A stretch of 64,000 bases of DNA from Pseudopithomyces maydicus (Eukaryota; Ascomycota; Dothideomycetes; Pleosporales; Didymosphaeriaceae). Both the position numbers and the translations under genes were made by a program. Shown piece by piece: positions 36,380 through 46,638 of the stretch. Under the pieces are notes generated by a model that was given only the letters and a program-made list of their open reading frames with translations, made no database searches and was not told where the DNA came from. How positions within the stretch are numbered: position 1 is the first letter of the stretch; every line of letters starts with the position of its first letter. The stretch spans positions 1,550,001 to 1,614,000 of the forward strand of contig JANTUC010000011.1 in NCBI GenBank assembly GCA_026873275.1, read 5' to 3'.

Positions 36380-38884
36380 ATGTCGCCCGCCAACAACAAC
36401 AACGCCCACAGCACAACGCCCCCGCCGCCCCCCCGCGCAAAACGGAACCGCCTCAACGTCGCCTGCAACTACTGCCGCAGTCGCAAAACTCGCTGCGACG
36501 CGCAGCACCCGCAGTGTCGCGCGTGTCGCGCTGCGGGCGTGCCCTGCGTCACCGTCGACAGGAGACAGCCTGATGCAGCGGTTCGGCGCCAGCCTGCTAG
36601 ACGGCAGGCTGGAGGTGGCCCGGCGCCGGAGTCGGATGCTGGTGCTGGTGCTGATGCTGAAGTTGATGCTGAAGCTGGGAGAGCGCCAGGCGTAACAGCA
36701 GAGCCTCGCATCGGTGGTTCTCCAGCCTCAGCATCAGGGGGACAAGTACCCGTACCCGTACCCGTCCCCAGTGCCGGAGTCCATGCCCAAGCACCCAACC
36801 GCTTCCAAGGCCGCCTCACCATCTTCCAACCCCAGCAACCCCACGCCCGAACCCTCGACTCGGTCGAAACCCTCGTAAACTGGCTCCACGTCGCGCTGTA
36901 CCGCCTGGGACGCTCCTCCGCCGCCCCGCCGCCCTCCTCCCTCCCACCAGAACCCCCCGGCGCATGCCCCCCGTCTCCCTTCCGCACCCCAGCTCCCCTC
37001 CCCCCAAACATGCACCTCCCTCGCCACCGCCTTCTTCTCCACAACCCACACCCTCTACCCCATCGCCTCCCGCCCCCGCATCACCGCCGCCCTGGCCTTC
37101 GCCCACACCCATGGCCTGCATCTCTTCGTCCACCACCACGGCCTCCCGCTCCTCATGCAAGTCTACCTCGTCCTGCTGCTGGGCGCCCACTCCAAGCCGC
37201 AGCTCTTGCAGCGGCCGTATGTGGATGAGGTGAGGGACTACTGCAAGACGCTGCAGGGCCACGTGCTCGCCGAGGGGAGCCTCGAGAGCGTGCAGGCGGC
37301 GGCCTTGTTGACGCTGGGGTTTGTACTAAGTGGGGAGGAGAAGGCGGCGTGGGCCATGCTGATTCAGACGTGTGCTGTGGCGGCGGCCGGGGAGTGGGGG
37401 TTGGGGCGCCGAGTGTGAGTGTGCCGTGTCGAACTGCATCTGGATCTGGATCTGGTTCTGGTTCTGGTTCTGGATCGGGATCGGGATCGGGATCAGGGGC
37501 AGGGGCAGCATCGGGGGGTCGCCGTCTAAGCTCGCTCGAGGACGGCGAGCGCGTCTGGTGGGCGCTGTACTGTCTCGAGAAGCAGTATGCGTTTGAGCTG
37601 GGGCGCTCGTCGCACATCCTGGAGCTTCCGCGGGGGTATCCCGCCATGGAGTTTGCCGCTACTACTACCAACGGTGATGGCCATGACGAAGCGCTTGCCG
37701 AAGAGGACGCGGCTTTTGCCCTGGTGACGAGCCTGGCGCGCACGCTGCACGAGATTAGCGACGCGTGTACGCGGGTGGGGGAGCGGGAGGAGGGGAGTGT
37801 TGGGGCGGAGGCGCTGAGGGGGGCGATCGTGGCGAAGGTGACGGCGACGGGGGAGTGTGTTGCGTTGGTGGGGGAGTGGATGGGGGGGTTGCCGGCGAAG
37901 TATAGGTATGGGGATTTATCGTTGATGGAGAAGGCCTCGAGTTTGCTGACGGCGTGGATGTGTGTGGTAGGCCGACGGCGGATTCGTTGTACGTCGATAA
38001 GATGTCTGATCTTAGCGTGTATGCTTCCATGCAGTACCATCACGCGTGAGTGCTTCACTGGATTTGTGAATGTGCACTGGTACTACACGTTCGCTGACAT
38101 TTATGTGCCAGGCTGCTGATGCTGTGTCGAAACAGTCTGTTGCTGGCTGAAGAAGCGATCCGCGAGGCGACCGAGGTGATCGCCAAAGGACAGCCATGGG
38201 AACCCCTCGTGCGCCATGGGCAGACGATAGTTGCGAATGCGGCCAGGAAAATCCTAACACTGACCGTCGAAGGTGCAGACCATGAAGAGGGGACGCTGAT
38301 ACCGACTTTTCTCATCTCGCTCCACGCCATCATCGTCCTTTACGTGTACGGCGTTCGACATCCCGAAGCGCGTATGAAACCTGTCGACCAAGCTGTAAGT
38401 ATGACCTGCCCTGTCGATCACATTAGCGGGCTGACTTTGGACAGCTGATAAGTAGTGCTCTGACGCGAGTCGAGGAGCAGCTTGACCGTGTTCCATGTGA
38501 CCGTGGCAGCATGCACTCGGCGCTGGAAGCTTTCCGAAACATCTTCCATCACCCTAGTAATACGCCGCCGACTGGTATGACTGCGATACCCGAAGCAGCC
38601 CAAATCGCCGCAACAGAACCTGCTGTAGAACCGAGCAGTCTACCTCAAGGATTAGTCACTCCTGCCGACTACGTAACCATAAACGATGGTTTTATACCCG
38701 TGAACCGGATACCCCCTCGCGGGATCAACTCTGGGCCGGAAACGAAGTACATCCCACTCAGATCGACGGTGGATTCCCGCTTGATGAGCTTACCTATGCG
38801 TCTGCATTCGCGGATCAGATAGGATGGGACTGGTCAGCGTTCTCACAGCTACTATCAATACCCGGGAGTCCAGGGGATGGGTAA
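36380..38884 (+). CDS. Zn2Cys6 transcription factor with fungal middle homology region
   Basis: About 775 residues. The GAL4-type binuclear zinc cluster is near the N-terminus, CNYCRSRKTRCD...CRACRAAGVPC (all six cysteines). It is followed by an Ala/Gly/Glu/Asp-rich and a VPVPVPVP linker, then the MHR (FFSTTHTLYPIASRP, EGSLESVQAAALLTLGFVLS, EDGERVWWALYCLEKQYAFE, LPRGYP). Exons are 36380-37905, 37971-38045, 38112-38394 and 38445-38884. Frame breaks lie in C runs (about 36955-37010, two bases), a G run (about 37388-37406) and the C5 run at 38711-38715. Restoring four bases gives 776 codons and a typical C-terminus (DQIGWDWSAFSQLL). A Ser-Gly repeat of about 18 residues lies at 37437-37498. The likely role is regulation of the adjacent MFS gene; target genes are otherwise unknown. 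Confidence 0.88.
37437..37498 (+). repeat. (GGATCT/GGTTCT)n hexanucleotide repeat encoding Ser-Gly
   Basis: About nine hexamer copies inside the regulator gene, encoding alternating Ser and Gly with varied third positions. Synonymous variety (TCT, TCG, TCA; GGA, GGT, GGG) suggests it is translated and not an intron. Confidence 0.7.
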
Positions 38885-39015
38885 TTTCAATCTTTTATAT
38901 TGGGGCCATATGCTATGTACAACGAGCGTTACAAGTCCCCAAACAGTAAATACAAAGACACCACGAAACGAGAGCCACACTACAATATAACGCCAGACAG
39001 AAACACCCCCACCCC

Positions 39016-40185
39016 TTACGCAGCGGGAGCCGCAATATACGGCACACCCGCCAGCTGCCACCCCCGTTCGCTCAGCACCACAGGCTGCCTCGGCTTCCCA
39101 TCATTATACGGACACGGCACCCCATCGCGCAGCACCGGAATGCCCCCCACATGCAGCGCATTCGGCCAATGCGTCGTACTCTTCGTCTCCTCCAACGCCT
39201 TCTTCTTGCGCACCAAATCCTCCTGCGACGCATCCACCACCGGCATATAACACGTGTACGTCGCGATCCTGGGCCTCTCTCCCCCAGGGCTCAAATTATA
39301 ATGCGGCGTCCGACTATCCCACAGAATGAGGTCCCCAGGCTCGGCATCCACCTTCACCCACTCGCACCCTTTGCCCTCTAACCACGCCATGCCCTCAGAC
39401 GTGAACCCGTACCACTCCGTCGTCCACGACCACACCTTATTCGGCTCGTCCTTGAACTCGGCATGGAACTCCTCGCTCAGATTGTGCGCCCCGCGACACA
39501 CGATCAGCCCGCCGTCCTGCGGCCCGTTGGGCAGCAGATTGACGATGCCCTGCATGCAGCGGAAGCCGGGCTTCTCGGGGTTCTGGTCCTGGTGCGGCCA
39601 GGGCTTGTTGGGCGCCACGTCGGTGCGCCCCGGGAAGCTGACGTTCATGGCGTCGAACGAGACGAGGAGGTCGCGCGTGTCGTAGACGCGCTCGAAGGCT
39701 TCGACCACGCCGGGTTCTTGCCGGATGGCCCATGCCCAGGACTCGTGCGCGACGCCGTAGCCCATGAGCATGCCTTTCTCTGTGATGATGGGGAGGTGCT
39801 TTTCGGCGACGGTGGAGGGGTCTGCGCGGTTGAAGCCGAGGCCGCCTTTGCTTTGGGGGTGTTAGTTGTGTGGTTCTTTAGCGGATGGAATGGGATGAGA
39901 TGGGATGAGATGGGGGCTGGGATCCCAGCGGGAGACGTACAAGTTCTCGAGGTAGGAGAAGACCTCCTCGGCGTACTGGTCGGCGCGCTCGCGGGGGATG
40001 GCGCCTTTGACGACGGTGTAGCCGTTGGCTTCGAGTTCATCGCGCCAGTCGCCGTATTTTCTGCCGGGTTGCGTGAAGAGTCTGTTTGGGCCTGAGGGCT
40101 TGGGTATCATGGGCGTAGTCAACTGGATGGTTTGCGGGACCTCCTCCGTGGTGGTGGTGGTGGTGGTGGTGGTGGTGGTCGCCAT
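39016..40185 (-). CDS. Phytanoyl-CoA dioxygenase (PhyH) family oxygenase
   Basis: Predicted Fe(II)/2-oxoglutarate-dependent hydroxylase. 359 residues from exons 40185-39941 and 39850-39016, with a 90-nt intron (GTACGT donor; it holds three copies of GGGATGAGAT-like repeats). The start carries 11 threonines from an ACC repeat. The double-stranded beta-helix signature is present: iron ligands H and D in WPHQDQNPEKPGF, the distal His in RTPHYNLSPGG and the co-substrate Arg in ERPRIATY. Substrate is unknown, since fungal PhyH proteins act on fatty acids and many secondary metabolites. It is head-to-head with a CocE-like hydrolase across 533 bp. The frame is intact. Confidence 0.88.
40147..40179. 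repeat. GGT/ACC trinucleotide repeat (poly-Thr)
   Basis: About ten to eleven uninterrupted triplets directly after the start codon of the PhyH gene. Being in frame, changes in copy number would alter only the length of a threonine tract. Confidence 0.8.
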
Positions 40186-40718
40186 TGTGAACGAAGCTCT
40201 CTGAAGTGGTAGTTGTCTGGTTGTGAGCTCTGAACGTTGTGACTTGATGGTTGGAATTGATTCTTATTTTTTCTCTCGACCTTGAGCAGGATGTTATTAT
40301 ATGCGGTGGTGGTCTATGGCTCTGTCGATCTGCATTGCGCAAAGTGCGTGGTCGAGTAGGTACGAAAGATACCGGTCGGTTCGGCAAAAGTTGGTCGGTC
40401 GTTCCAACCACCTGGGTAGACTCGAGACAACGACACGCAAGCAACGCGGGGAAATGCCACCAGCCCTACTTGATTGAGCGATTCGGAATGTGGAGAGTTA
40501 CAGAACAGGTCACATCTGATCCAGTGCGCACCTTAGCCCTGTTTGCAGCCGTCGTGCTGGGTTTCGGTTCGGTTCGGCAGCCAGAAACCACCCCAGGTTT
40601 TACTCCACACCAATGCGTACTACTCCACACCAATATACTACCCGAAGAAGTTAAAGGGAAGACCACTCCAGCCCAAACAATCTTGAACCATCTTGAATTT
40701 TCCTATTCATCTTTCGTC
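40186..40718. promoter_or_regulatory. Divergent promoter, PhyH oxygenase / CocE-like hydrolase
   Basis: Shared upstream region. Contains a 13-bp direct repeat ACTCCACACCAAT (about 40603 and 40622) roughly 100 bp before the hydrolase ATG, and repeated GGTTCGG. The frame of the hydrolase is open through part of this region, but the composition is non-coding. Confidence 0.4.
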
Positions 40719-42500
40719 ATGACCATGGAGTCTGTCAATTTCCAGGGAATCGAAGTACCCGTCGTGCCCATCTCACCACCCAAGGTGGGCAACGGAGGTT
40801 ACGTGGAATTCAATCCGCATTCAGAGGTCCTACCAGCAGGATGGAAATTCGACCACCCGGATTCAAAACCTTTGGCTTCAGACATACTTGTCGAGCATGA
40901 CGTTGCAATCGAGATGCGGGATGGCGCCAAATTATACGCCGATGTCTACCGCCCACCGCAATCAGACGAAAAGGTCCCAGCACTGATCATGTGGTCGCCT
41001 TTCGGCAAGAAATTCAACGGTATCATGTCACTAGGCCTTATGACTCCATGGAATCTGGGCATCTCTTCAGGGACGCTTTCTGGGTTGGAAAAGTTCGAGG
41101 GCTTGGACCCTGCGGAATGGGTACCTCGTGGCTATGCGATCGTCAATGTCGATACAAGAGGTACAGGTGACAGTGACGATCGTATGGTCATTATGGGGAC
41201 ACAAGAAGCCGAGGACGGATACGACACCATCGAAGCAGTCGCAAAATTACAATGGTGCACGGGATCTGTTGGTCTGGCCGGAAATTCACATCTAGCCATC
41301 GCACAGTGGTTTATCGCCGCTCTCCGGCCCCCGTCACTGAAGGCGATAGCGCCATTCGAAGGCTGTGGTGATTTATACCGTGAGCAATTTGGCCGCGGAG
41401 GAATCTACGCGGGAGATCTATTCGACGGGTTAATAGCAAAGTATATGCTCCAAGGACGACATGGTATGGAAAGCTTCCTCAAGATGTTTCAGAAAGCACC
41501 TTTAGCGAACGCTTGGTGGAATGATAAGAGACCTGATATGAAGAAGATCAATATACCGACTTATATCACTGGAACCTGGACGAACACAATGCACGGTATG
41601 GGTGCTATACGTGCGTGGCTAGAAGTGGATTCGAAAGACAAATGGCTCCGGTGGCACCCGTGGCAAGAATGGTACGATCTATGGGGTAACCCTCAAGCAA
41701 ATGAAGAGTTGTTTTCCTTCTTCGATCATTACCTGCGAGGCGTGCAGAACGATTGGCTCAGCACACCGCGCGTGCGGATGGCGGTCCTCCGCTTCGGCAA
41801 GAAAGAGCCTCAATCGTACGAAAACATTGTCGAAGAAGACTTCCCCGTACCACGAACATCATACCGCAAACTCTTCCTCAGCTCAGATAGCAAGCTTACC
41901 TTTGGGGAGATCTCCGAGCCCCCACAGAGCGTCACCTACAAGTCCGACGAGCCAGACCGAGTATTCTTCACACATCGCTTCGAGCAAACCACACGCCTGG
42001 TCGGCATGCCCAAAGCCGTCCTGTACATGTCCTGCGACGACCACGACGACATGGACGTCTACGTGCAAATCGAAAAGCTCGACACCGCCGGAACCCCCAT
42101 GATGAACCTCAACATCCCCTGGAAAAACCTACCCATCTCCTCCTTCGACGATATGACCCCCCAGCAATCCACCGAAGTCGTCCTCTACAAAGGCCCCCTC
42201 GGCATCCTCCGCGCCTCCCACCGCGCCATCGACGAATCCCGCTCCATGCACCCCCACTGGCCGTTCCATCCCCACGACAAGGAAGACAAGGTCCCGCCCG
42301 GCACCGTGGTGCGCCTCGACATCGGCATCTGGGCCATGGGCATCGAGTACGAGGCCGGCGAGAGCCTGCGCGTGTCGGTGGGCGGGCGGAACTTCGGGGT
42401 GGATAACTTTGGGAGCACGAAGCATTCGCTGAACCGTGGGGTGCATAGAGTGCATTTTGGAGGCGAGCATGCAAGTCATGTCGTCCTGCCATTTGTGTAG
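40719..42500 (+). CDS. CocE/NonD-family alpha/beta hydrolase (X-Pro dipeptidyl-peptidase S15 type)
   Basis: 593 residues. Predicted serine esterase/acylase related to bacterial cocaine esterase and X-prolyl dipeptidyl peptidase. The ATG at 40719 (MTMESVNFQGIEV) is preferred; upstream codons are open but not protein-like. The N-terminal domain MRDGAKLYADVYRP leads to MWSPFGKK and VDTRGTGDSD. The nucleophile elbow GLAGNSHLA (Ser at about residue 194) has His where many relatives have Tyr. Next come the helical cap and the C-terminal jelly-roll domain (LFLSSDSKLTF, FEQTTRLVGMPKAVLYMSC, VRLDIGIWAMGIEYEAGESL). There is no signal peptide, so it is probably cytosolic. The substrate is not predictable. 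It may act with the adjacent dioxygenase. Confidence 0.9.
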   Translation: MTMESVNFQGIEVPVVPISPPKVGNGGYVEFNPHSEVLPAGWKFDHPDSKPLASDILVEHDVAIEMRDGAKLYADVYRPPQSDEKVPALIMWSPFGKKFNGIMSLGLMTPWNLGISSGTLSGLEKFEGLDPAEWVPRGYAIVNVDTRGTGDSDDRMVIMGTQEAEDGYDTIEAVAKLQWCTGSVGLAGNSHLAIAQWFIAALRPPSLKAIAPFEGCGDLYREQFGRGGIYAGDLFDGLIAKYMLQGRHGMESFLKMFQKAPLANAWWNDKRPDMKKINIPTYITGTWTNTMHGMGAIRAWLEVDSKDKWLRWHPWQEWYDLWGNPQANEELFSFFDHYLRGVQNDWLSTPRVRMAVLRFGKKEPQSYENIVEEDFPVPRTSYRKLFLSSDSKLTFGEISEPPQSVTYKSDEPDRVFFTHRFEQTTRLVGMPKAVLYMSCDDHDDMDVYVQIEKLDTAGTPMMNLNIPWKNLPISSFDDMTPQQSTEVVLYKGPLGILRASHRAIDESRSMHPHWPFHPHDKEDKVPPGTVVRLDIGIWAMGIEYEAGESLRVSVGGRNFGVDNFGSTKHSLNRGVHRVHFGGEHASHVVLPFV

Positions 42501-44323
42501 GGAGATGGAACTTTCATGATGTCTGGGCGTGAGAATTTTTCTTTTCAGCGTTTGGGAGATTTGGGATCGGGGTTTGGGCTTGGCCTTGGCCTTTTGGGTT
42601 GGGGAGGCCGCGGGGCGCCTTGATGCGGTGGAGTGGAGTGGAGTGGAGTAGCTGAAAGTGCAGGAGTGCCGTTATCGGGACGCCATAGCTATTTTACTGT
42701 TTTTCAGGCCTTCAGACTGTTGCGCTGGGGAAGCGAGTATAGCCAGCTCCTCGATTGTGTCTTCTTGATAAGTTCTGCCTGTGACCGTGGATTCGTTGCG
42801 CTTCGTCAAACCACCCAGAATCACGAACTGTTGAACTCCCCGCGAGATGATCTGATTGAGAAAATGGCGCAATCGGCACGCAGGAGCAGGATTTCGACAG
42901 CGGAGCAGTGTCCAGGATGGGCAACCGTGTGAAACTCCCCATGGGTTAACATGAGCTCAATGCTGGGGACAAATGAGGGTCTTCCTCCACTAGCAGTCTA
43001 GCAACTGCTCAGGTGATCGTCCGGTCTCCCCAAAACAGTTCTAACCATTCGTTGAACAAGACTGGTTCAGGGTTGGCGGCCTCAGCCTATCACTGTTACG
43101 CTCCACCTGGCCGTGGCGCAAGTCTGGGCGTCCAAGTTTTCCAATCCCCATGGTCACTACGTGCCGCCCCGCGGGGCACTGGATCGACATGGAGTGATAA
43201 ACGACCGAGTGTTTGTTCACCATGGGGAAAAGGCGCAGTGTTGAGCTCGCGAACAGACCAGATGGCATGGGTTGCATCAAGGAAAGGGCTAGATCTTGCA
43301 TGCCGCCAGCGCGGATTCTGAGACGCAGCCAAGCTCTAGCTGGAGCTAACCCAGAGATGGGAAAAGAAAAGGACTAGGGGTCGTCTCCCGCAGCGAATCA
43401 GAGGAAACTCGGTCTGTTCGACGCACTTGGATGCCGCTTGGCTGGTGACGTGCGCGGTTCAACGACACGTTCACGGTGCCCGGATTGGTGCCAATGCGGG
43501 CTAGGGTGAGGCTCTTGATCGTGCGTCCAGATGCCCCACGCCGGAGAAGGGCCGACACCACGCAAGTGGCCTTTTGCCGCACGCGAGCTATCATGAGGCT
43601 CTTGTGGTCGAGGCCTCATGGCGCTGCGTGGAAGCATGCTAGAAGTACGCCAGAATAGGTGGTTGATATTGACTGGCTAGCTCATTCCGCCATGGTGTAC
43701 CAGCCTGTGCGTAGTGCGTATGGTTTTCTCGCAGCGCATCTCCAAAATGTATGACGAGAAGCAGTAAATCCATTCAAGTGGTGAAATCGAGAGCGCGCAT
43801 CTGGAGATGAACCCCTCAAGTGCCCAGAGGATCAGGCTTGTAGATGATGCTGTGGCTCCAGGTCACAAGTCGACTCCACGCCTGCGCATCTCCCACAACA
43901 ATCCACATGAGAAGGCTGGAGTGGAGACCCCCCGTCATGTTTGCCTGGGGAAAGATTAGTCTGTTCGCACACTGAGGCGGGGTGCGGGGAGACTCTCGGG
44001 CGCCACAGCAGCTGGCCATGTGCCAAGGATCCACACACGGGCAACACCTAACGCAGTAGTCCCGAGCTAATGCATCGTCGGCGCATCTGGATCCTGACCA
44101 TTATGATGCATAGCGATTTGATGGCGCGCCGCAAGGCTTGCCTGGCCATCTTCGCAGAGGGACCATGTAGTATAAAGACATCCTACTCGGCCATGACTAT
44201 GGGACATCACCAGTGCAGTGTGCTCTATACATCCTCGTCTTTGAGTGATACCTTGGGATCATCACTTCATTTTTCAGAAGCATCAAATCTCTTATCCCAA
44301 TCCTCCCAACAGACTGAGCAATA
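42501..44323. other. 1.8-kb intergenic region without a recognised gene
   Basis: Several reading frames of 60-100 codons occur on both strands (for example 43013-43321 +, 43346-43594 -), but none has a recognisable motif or protein-like composition. The last 160 bp hold the promoter of the sugar transporter. It could hide a decayed gene, but I cannot support one. Confidence 0.45.
44171..44176 (+). promoter_or_regulatory. TATA box of the sugar transporter gene
   Basis: TATAAA about 150 bp before the start codon, followed by CT-rich sequence, as in many highly regulated fungal transporters. Confidence 0.4.
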
Positions 44324-46055
44324 ATGGCTGGTGGTGGCATTCCCACCGACTCCCCCGGGGTCGCAGGTGGATATCTCAGCGGCAAGAAACTCATCTACCC
44401 TCTGAGCTTGGTCATCTCCCTCTTCTTCCTCTGGGGTTTCTCCTACGGTCTCCTCGATGTGCTGAACAAGCATTTCCAAACGGTGCTCGGCGTCACTCGC
44501 CTTGAGTCGACTGGTCTCCAGGTCATGTACTTTGGCGGTGGTTACCTCTGCTTCTCACCCGTCGCCGCCGAAGTCCTGAAACGCAAAGGTTACAAAGTTA
44601 CGATCCTCATGGGTCTTACCTTGTACTCCCTCGGTGCCATCTTCTTCTGGCCTGTCGCTCACTTCTCGACTCCGTCCAACGAGAAGGCAGCTTTTGGAGG
44701 CTTCTTGGCTTGTACCTTTGTGATTGCTTGCGGTCTGGCGACACTGGAAACCTCTGCCAACTCGTATGCTGTGGTTATCGGTCACCCGGCTACTGCATCT
44801 GCTCGTCTTCAATTCTGCCAGAGTTGGAACGGTGTTGCATCTTTCACTGGACCTCTGATCGCATCGAAGGCTTTCTTCTCCGGCGAGAATGCGAACTCCC
44901 TCACTGTAAGTTCCGACCAGTTTAATCATATATTCAAGTCTGCCTCGCTAACACATTTCGATAGAACGTCCAATACGTCTACCTCGCCGTAGCATGCGCG
45001 GGTGTCGCAGTCGGAGTCCTCTTCTTCTTCTCGAAACTGCCCGAAGTTCAGGAAGCTGCTGTCCGCTCCGCATCCATCACCGCCGCCGACTCAGAAGAGC
45101 TCGGCATTGCCGTCGACCAGTACGGAAACATCATCGAGCAGAAGTCCCTCTTCAAGGAGTACAACATGATGCTCGGATTCGTCGCGCAGTTCTGCTACGT
45201 CGGCGCCCAGGTCACCATTGCGACCTTCTTCATCAACTACTCCACCGAAGCCGCGTCGTACACCTCGGAAGAAGGCGCCCGCTTGCTTTCCTACGGCCTC
45301 ATCGTCTTCACCGTCGGTCGCTTCGTCGCGGCTGGTATGGCGTACTTCCTCGAGTCCAACTTCATCCTCATGGTCTACTCCGCTTGCTGCATCGCTCTGG
45401 CGGCCTTTGTCTCCAGCCCGAGCGCACACGGAACCCCCGGCGTTGCATGCATCATCGTCATCTTCTTCTTCATGGCTCCCATGTATCCCTCGATCTTCAC
45501 CCTGGGTACCGCCAACCTTGGCCGGAACACCCGCCGCGGTGCTGGTATCCTCGTCATGGGTGTCAGTGGAGGGTAAGTCACTGTCCATCTCCACCTTTTA
45601 CCATCTCTAATAATCTATTCAGAGCCGTCTTCCCCCCGATCCAAGGTGCCATCGCGGACGCCGCCACCACCCGTGTCTCCTACCTCGTGCCCATGGTCGG
45701 ATTCATCGTCGTCATGGGCTACTGCACATCGCACTGGTTCCGCCACGGGATGCACATCCTGCGCGTCAAGGGCGAGAACGTGGTCGCGACCGCGCTCGAG
45801 GGTGGTGCCGTCGGCGGCGCCGTCCAGACCGTGCACTACGACGAGAAGCGTCTCTCAGCCGTCGAGATCGAGCAGGTCCGTCGCTCCAGCTTGGCAGGCG
45901 CTGCGGTCAACCCCATCACCGGCGGATACCACGTCGAGGCCGATCACGCCGCGGGACTTGACCGCCGGAACAGCCTTACCGGCCGTGTGAATGCTACGTT
46001 TGGAGGGTATGACTTGAAGGGGGAGCGTGAGACGACGGTTGAGCACACGAAGTAG
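44324..46055 (+). CDS. FucP-like MFS sugar transporter (FHS family)
   Basis: Twelve-helix proton-coupled hexose permease related to bacterial L-fucose and glucose/galactose transporters. Exons are 44324-44905, 44965-45572 and 45623-46055; the introns of 59 and 50 nt both have GTAAGT donors. About 540 residues. Helix 1 is preceded by LIYPLSLVISLFFLWGFSYG. Then come the family-typical GLQVMYFGGGYL, RKGYKVTILMGLTLYSLGA, ETSANSYAVVIG, FCQSWNGVASFTGP, and the second half with YVGAQVTIATFFINY and TLGTANLGRNTRRGAG. The C-terminal tail is cytosolic and ends ERETTVEHTK. The frame is intact. Which sugar it takes cannot be told. Confidence 0.92.
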
Positions 46056-46638
46056 GCGGATATGGCTGGGTTGCTTGTCTGATGTATGTGTGGATGATGG
46101 AAAGATTGATGATGATTCTATGAGTTACTGATGATTACGTACTGGATACCTCTCAAGCAGTGTTTTTTGTTGTTGTTAGCTTATACCACGGAAGTATTTT
46201 GGTCACTACGTTAGACTTCTACTACTGTGTATATCAATGAAGTTAGACATTTCCATTGACTGTTTCTTGAATTACCTTCACCATTCTGAGTGGAATTTTC
46301 TTACTTCCATGTTCCGTGAAGGTTGAAAGTTGCTGTGAGCGCAGTACGTTTTAATCGAGAAGAGGCGTTGAATTGTGCCTCATTCGTCATACACTCAACT
46401 AAATCTTTATAGCCGGGTAAGTAGTCATCCAAATCGAGGTGCACACATTTCGGGTTTGAATCTCGCATGGGTCCAGGAAAGGCTGTGTATAGACAAGACA
46501 TGGTTTTGAATTGGCGGTCTCGACCCAATATCAACATACGATAGGTCTACCATGTGAGTCTATATTTTCTACCGTCTACAGTTTTCTATAGATTCTTCCT
46601 CCGAAGAACATTTTCCCAGCTTTTGTCTTCCATATAGC
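46056..46638. other. Convergent 3' flanks, sugar transporter and GH76 gene
   Basis: AT-rich. A 78-codon minus-strand frame (46301-46537) is unsupported. No feature is recognised. Confidence 0.4.

Noticed and set aside
37411..37500. Intron covering the Ser-Gly repeat of the regulator
   Set aside because: A GTGAGT and a CAG are present, but the third codon positions vary synonymously and reading through keeps the frame once one G-run base is restored.
40251..40718. N-terminal extension of the CocE-like hydrolase
   Set aside because: The frame is open but the residues are not protein-like, and a good family-type start occurs at 40719.
42501..44323. Decayed gene or transposon in the 1.8-kb gap
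   Set aside because: No frame on either strand gives recognisable motifs, and no terminal repeats were seen.
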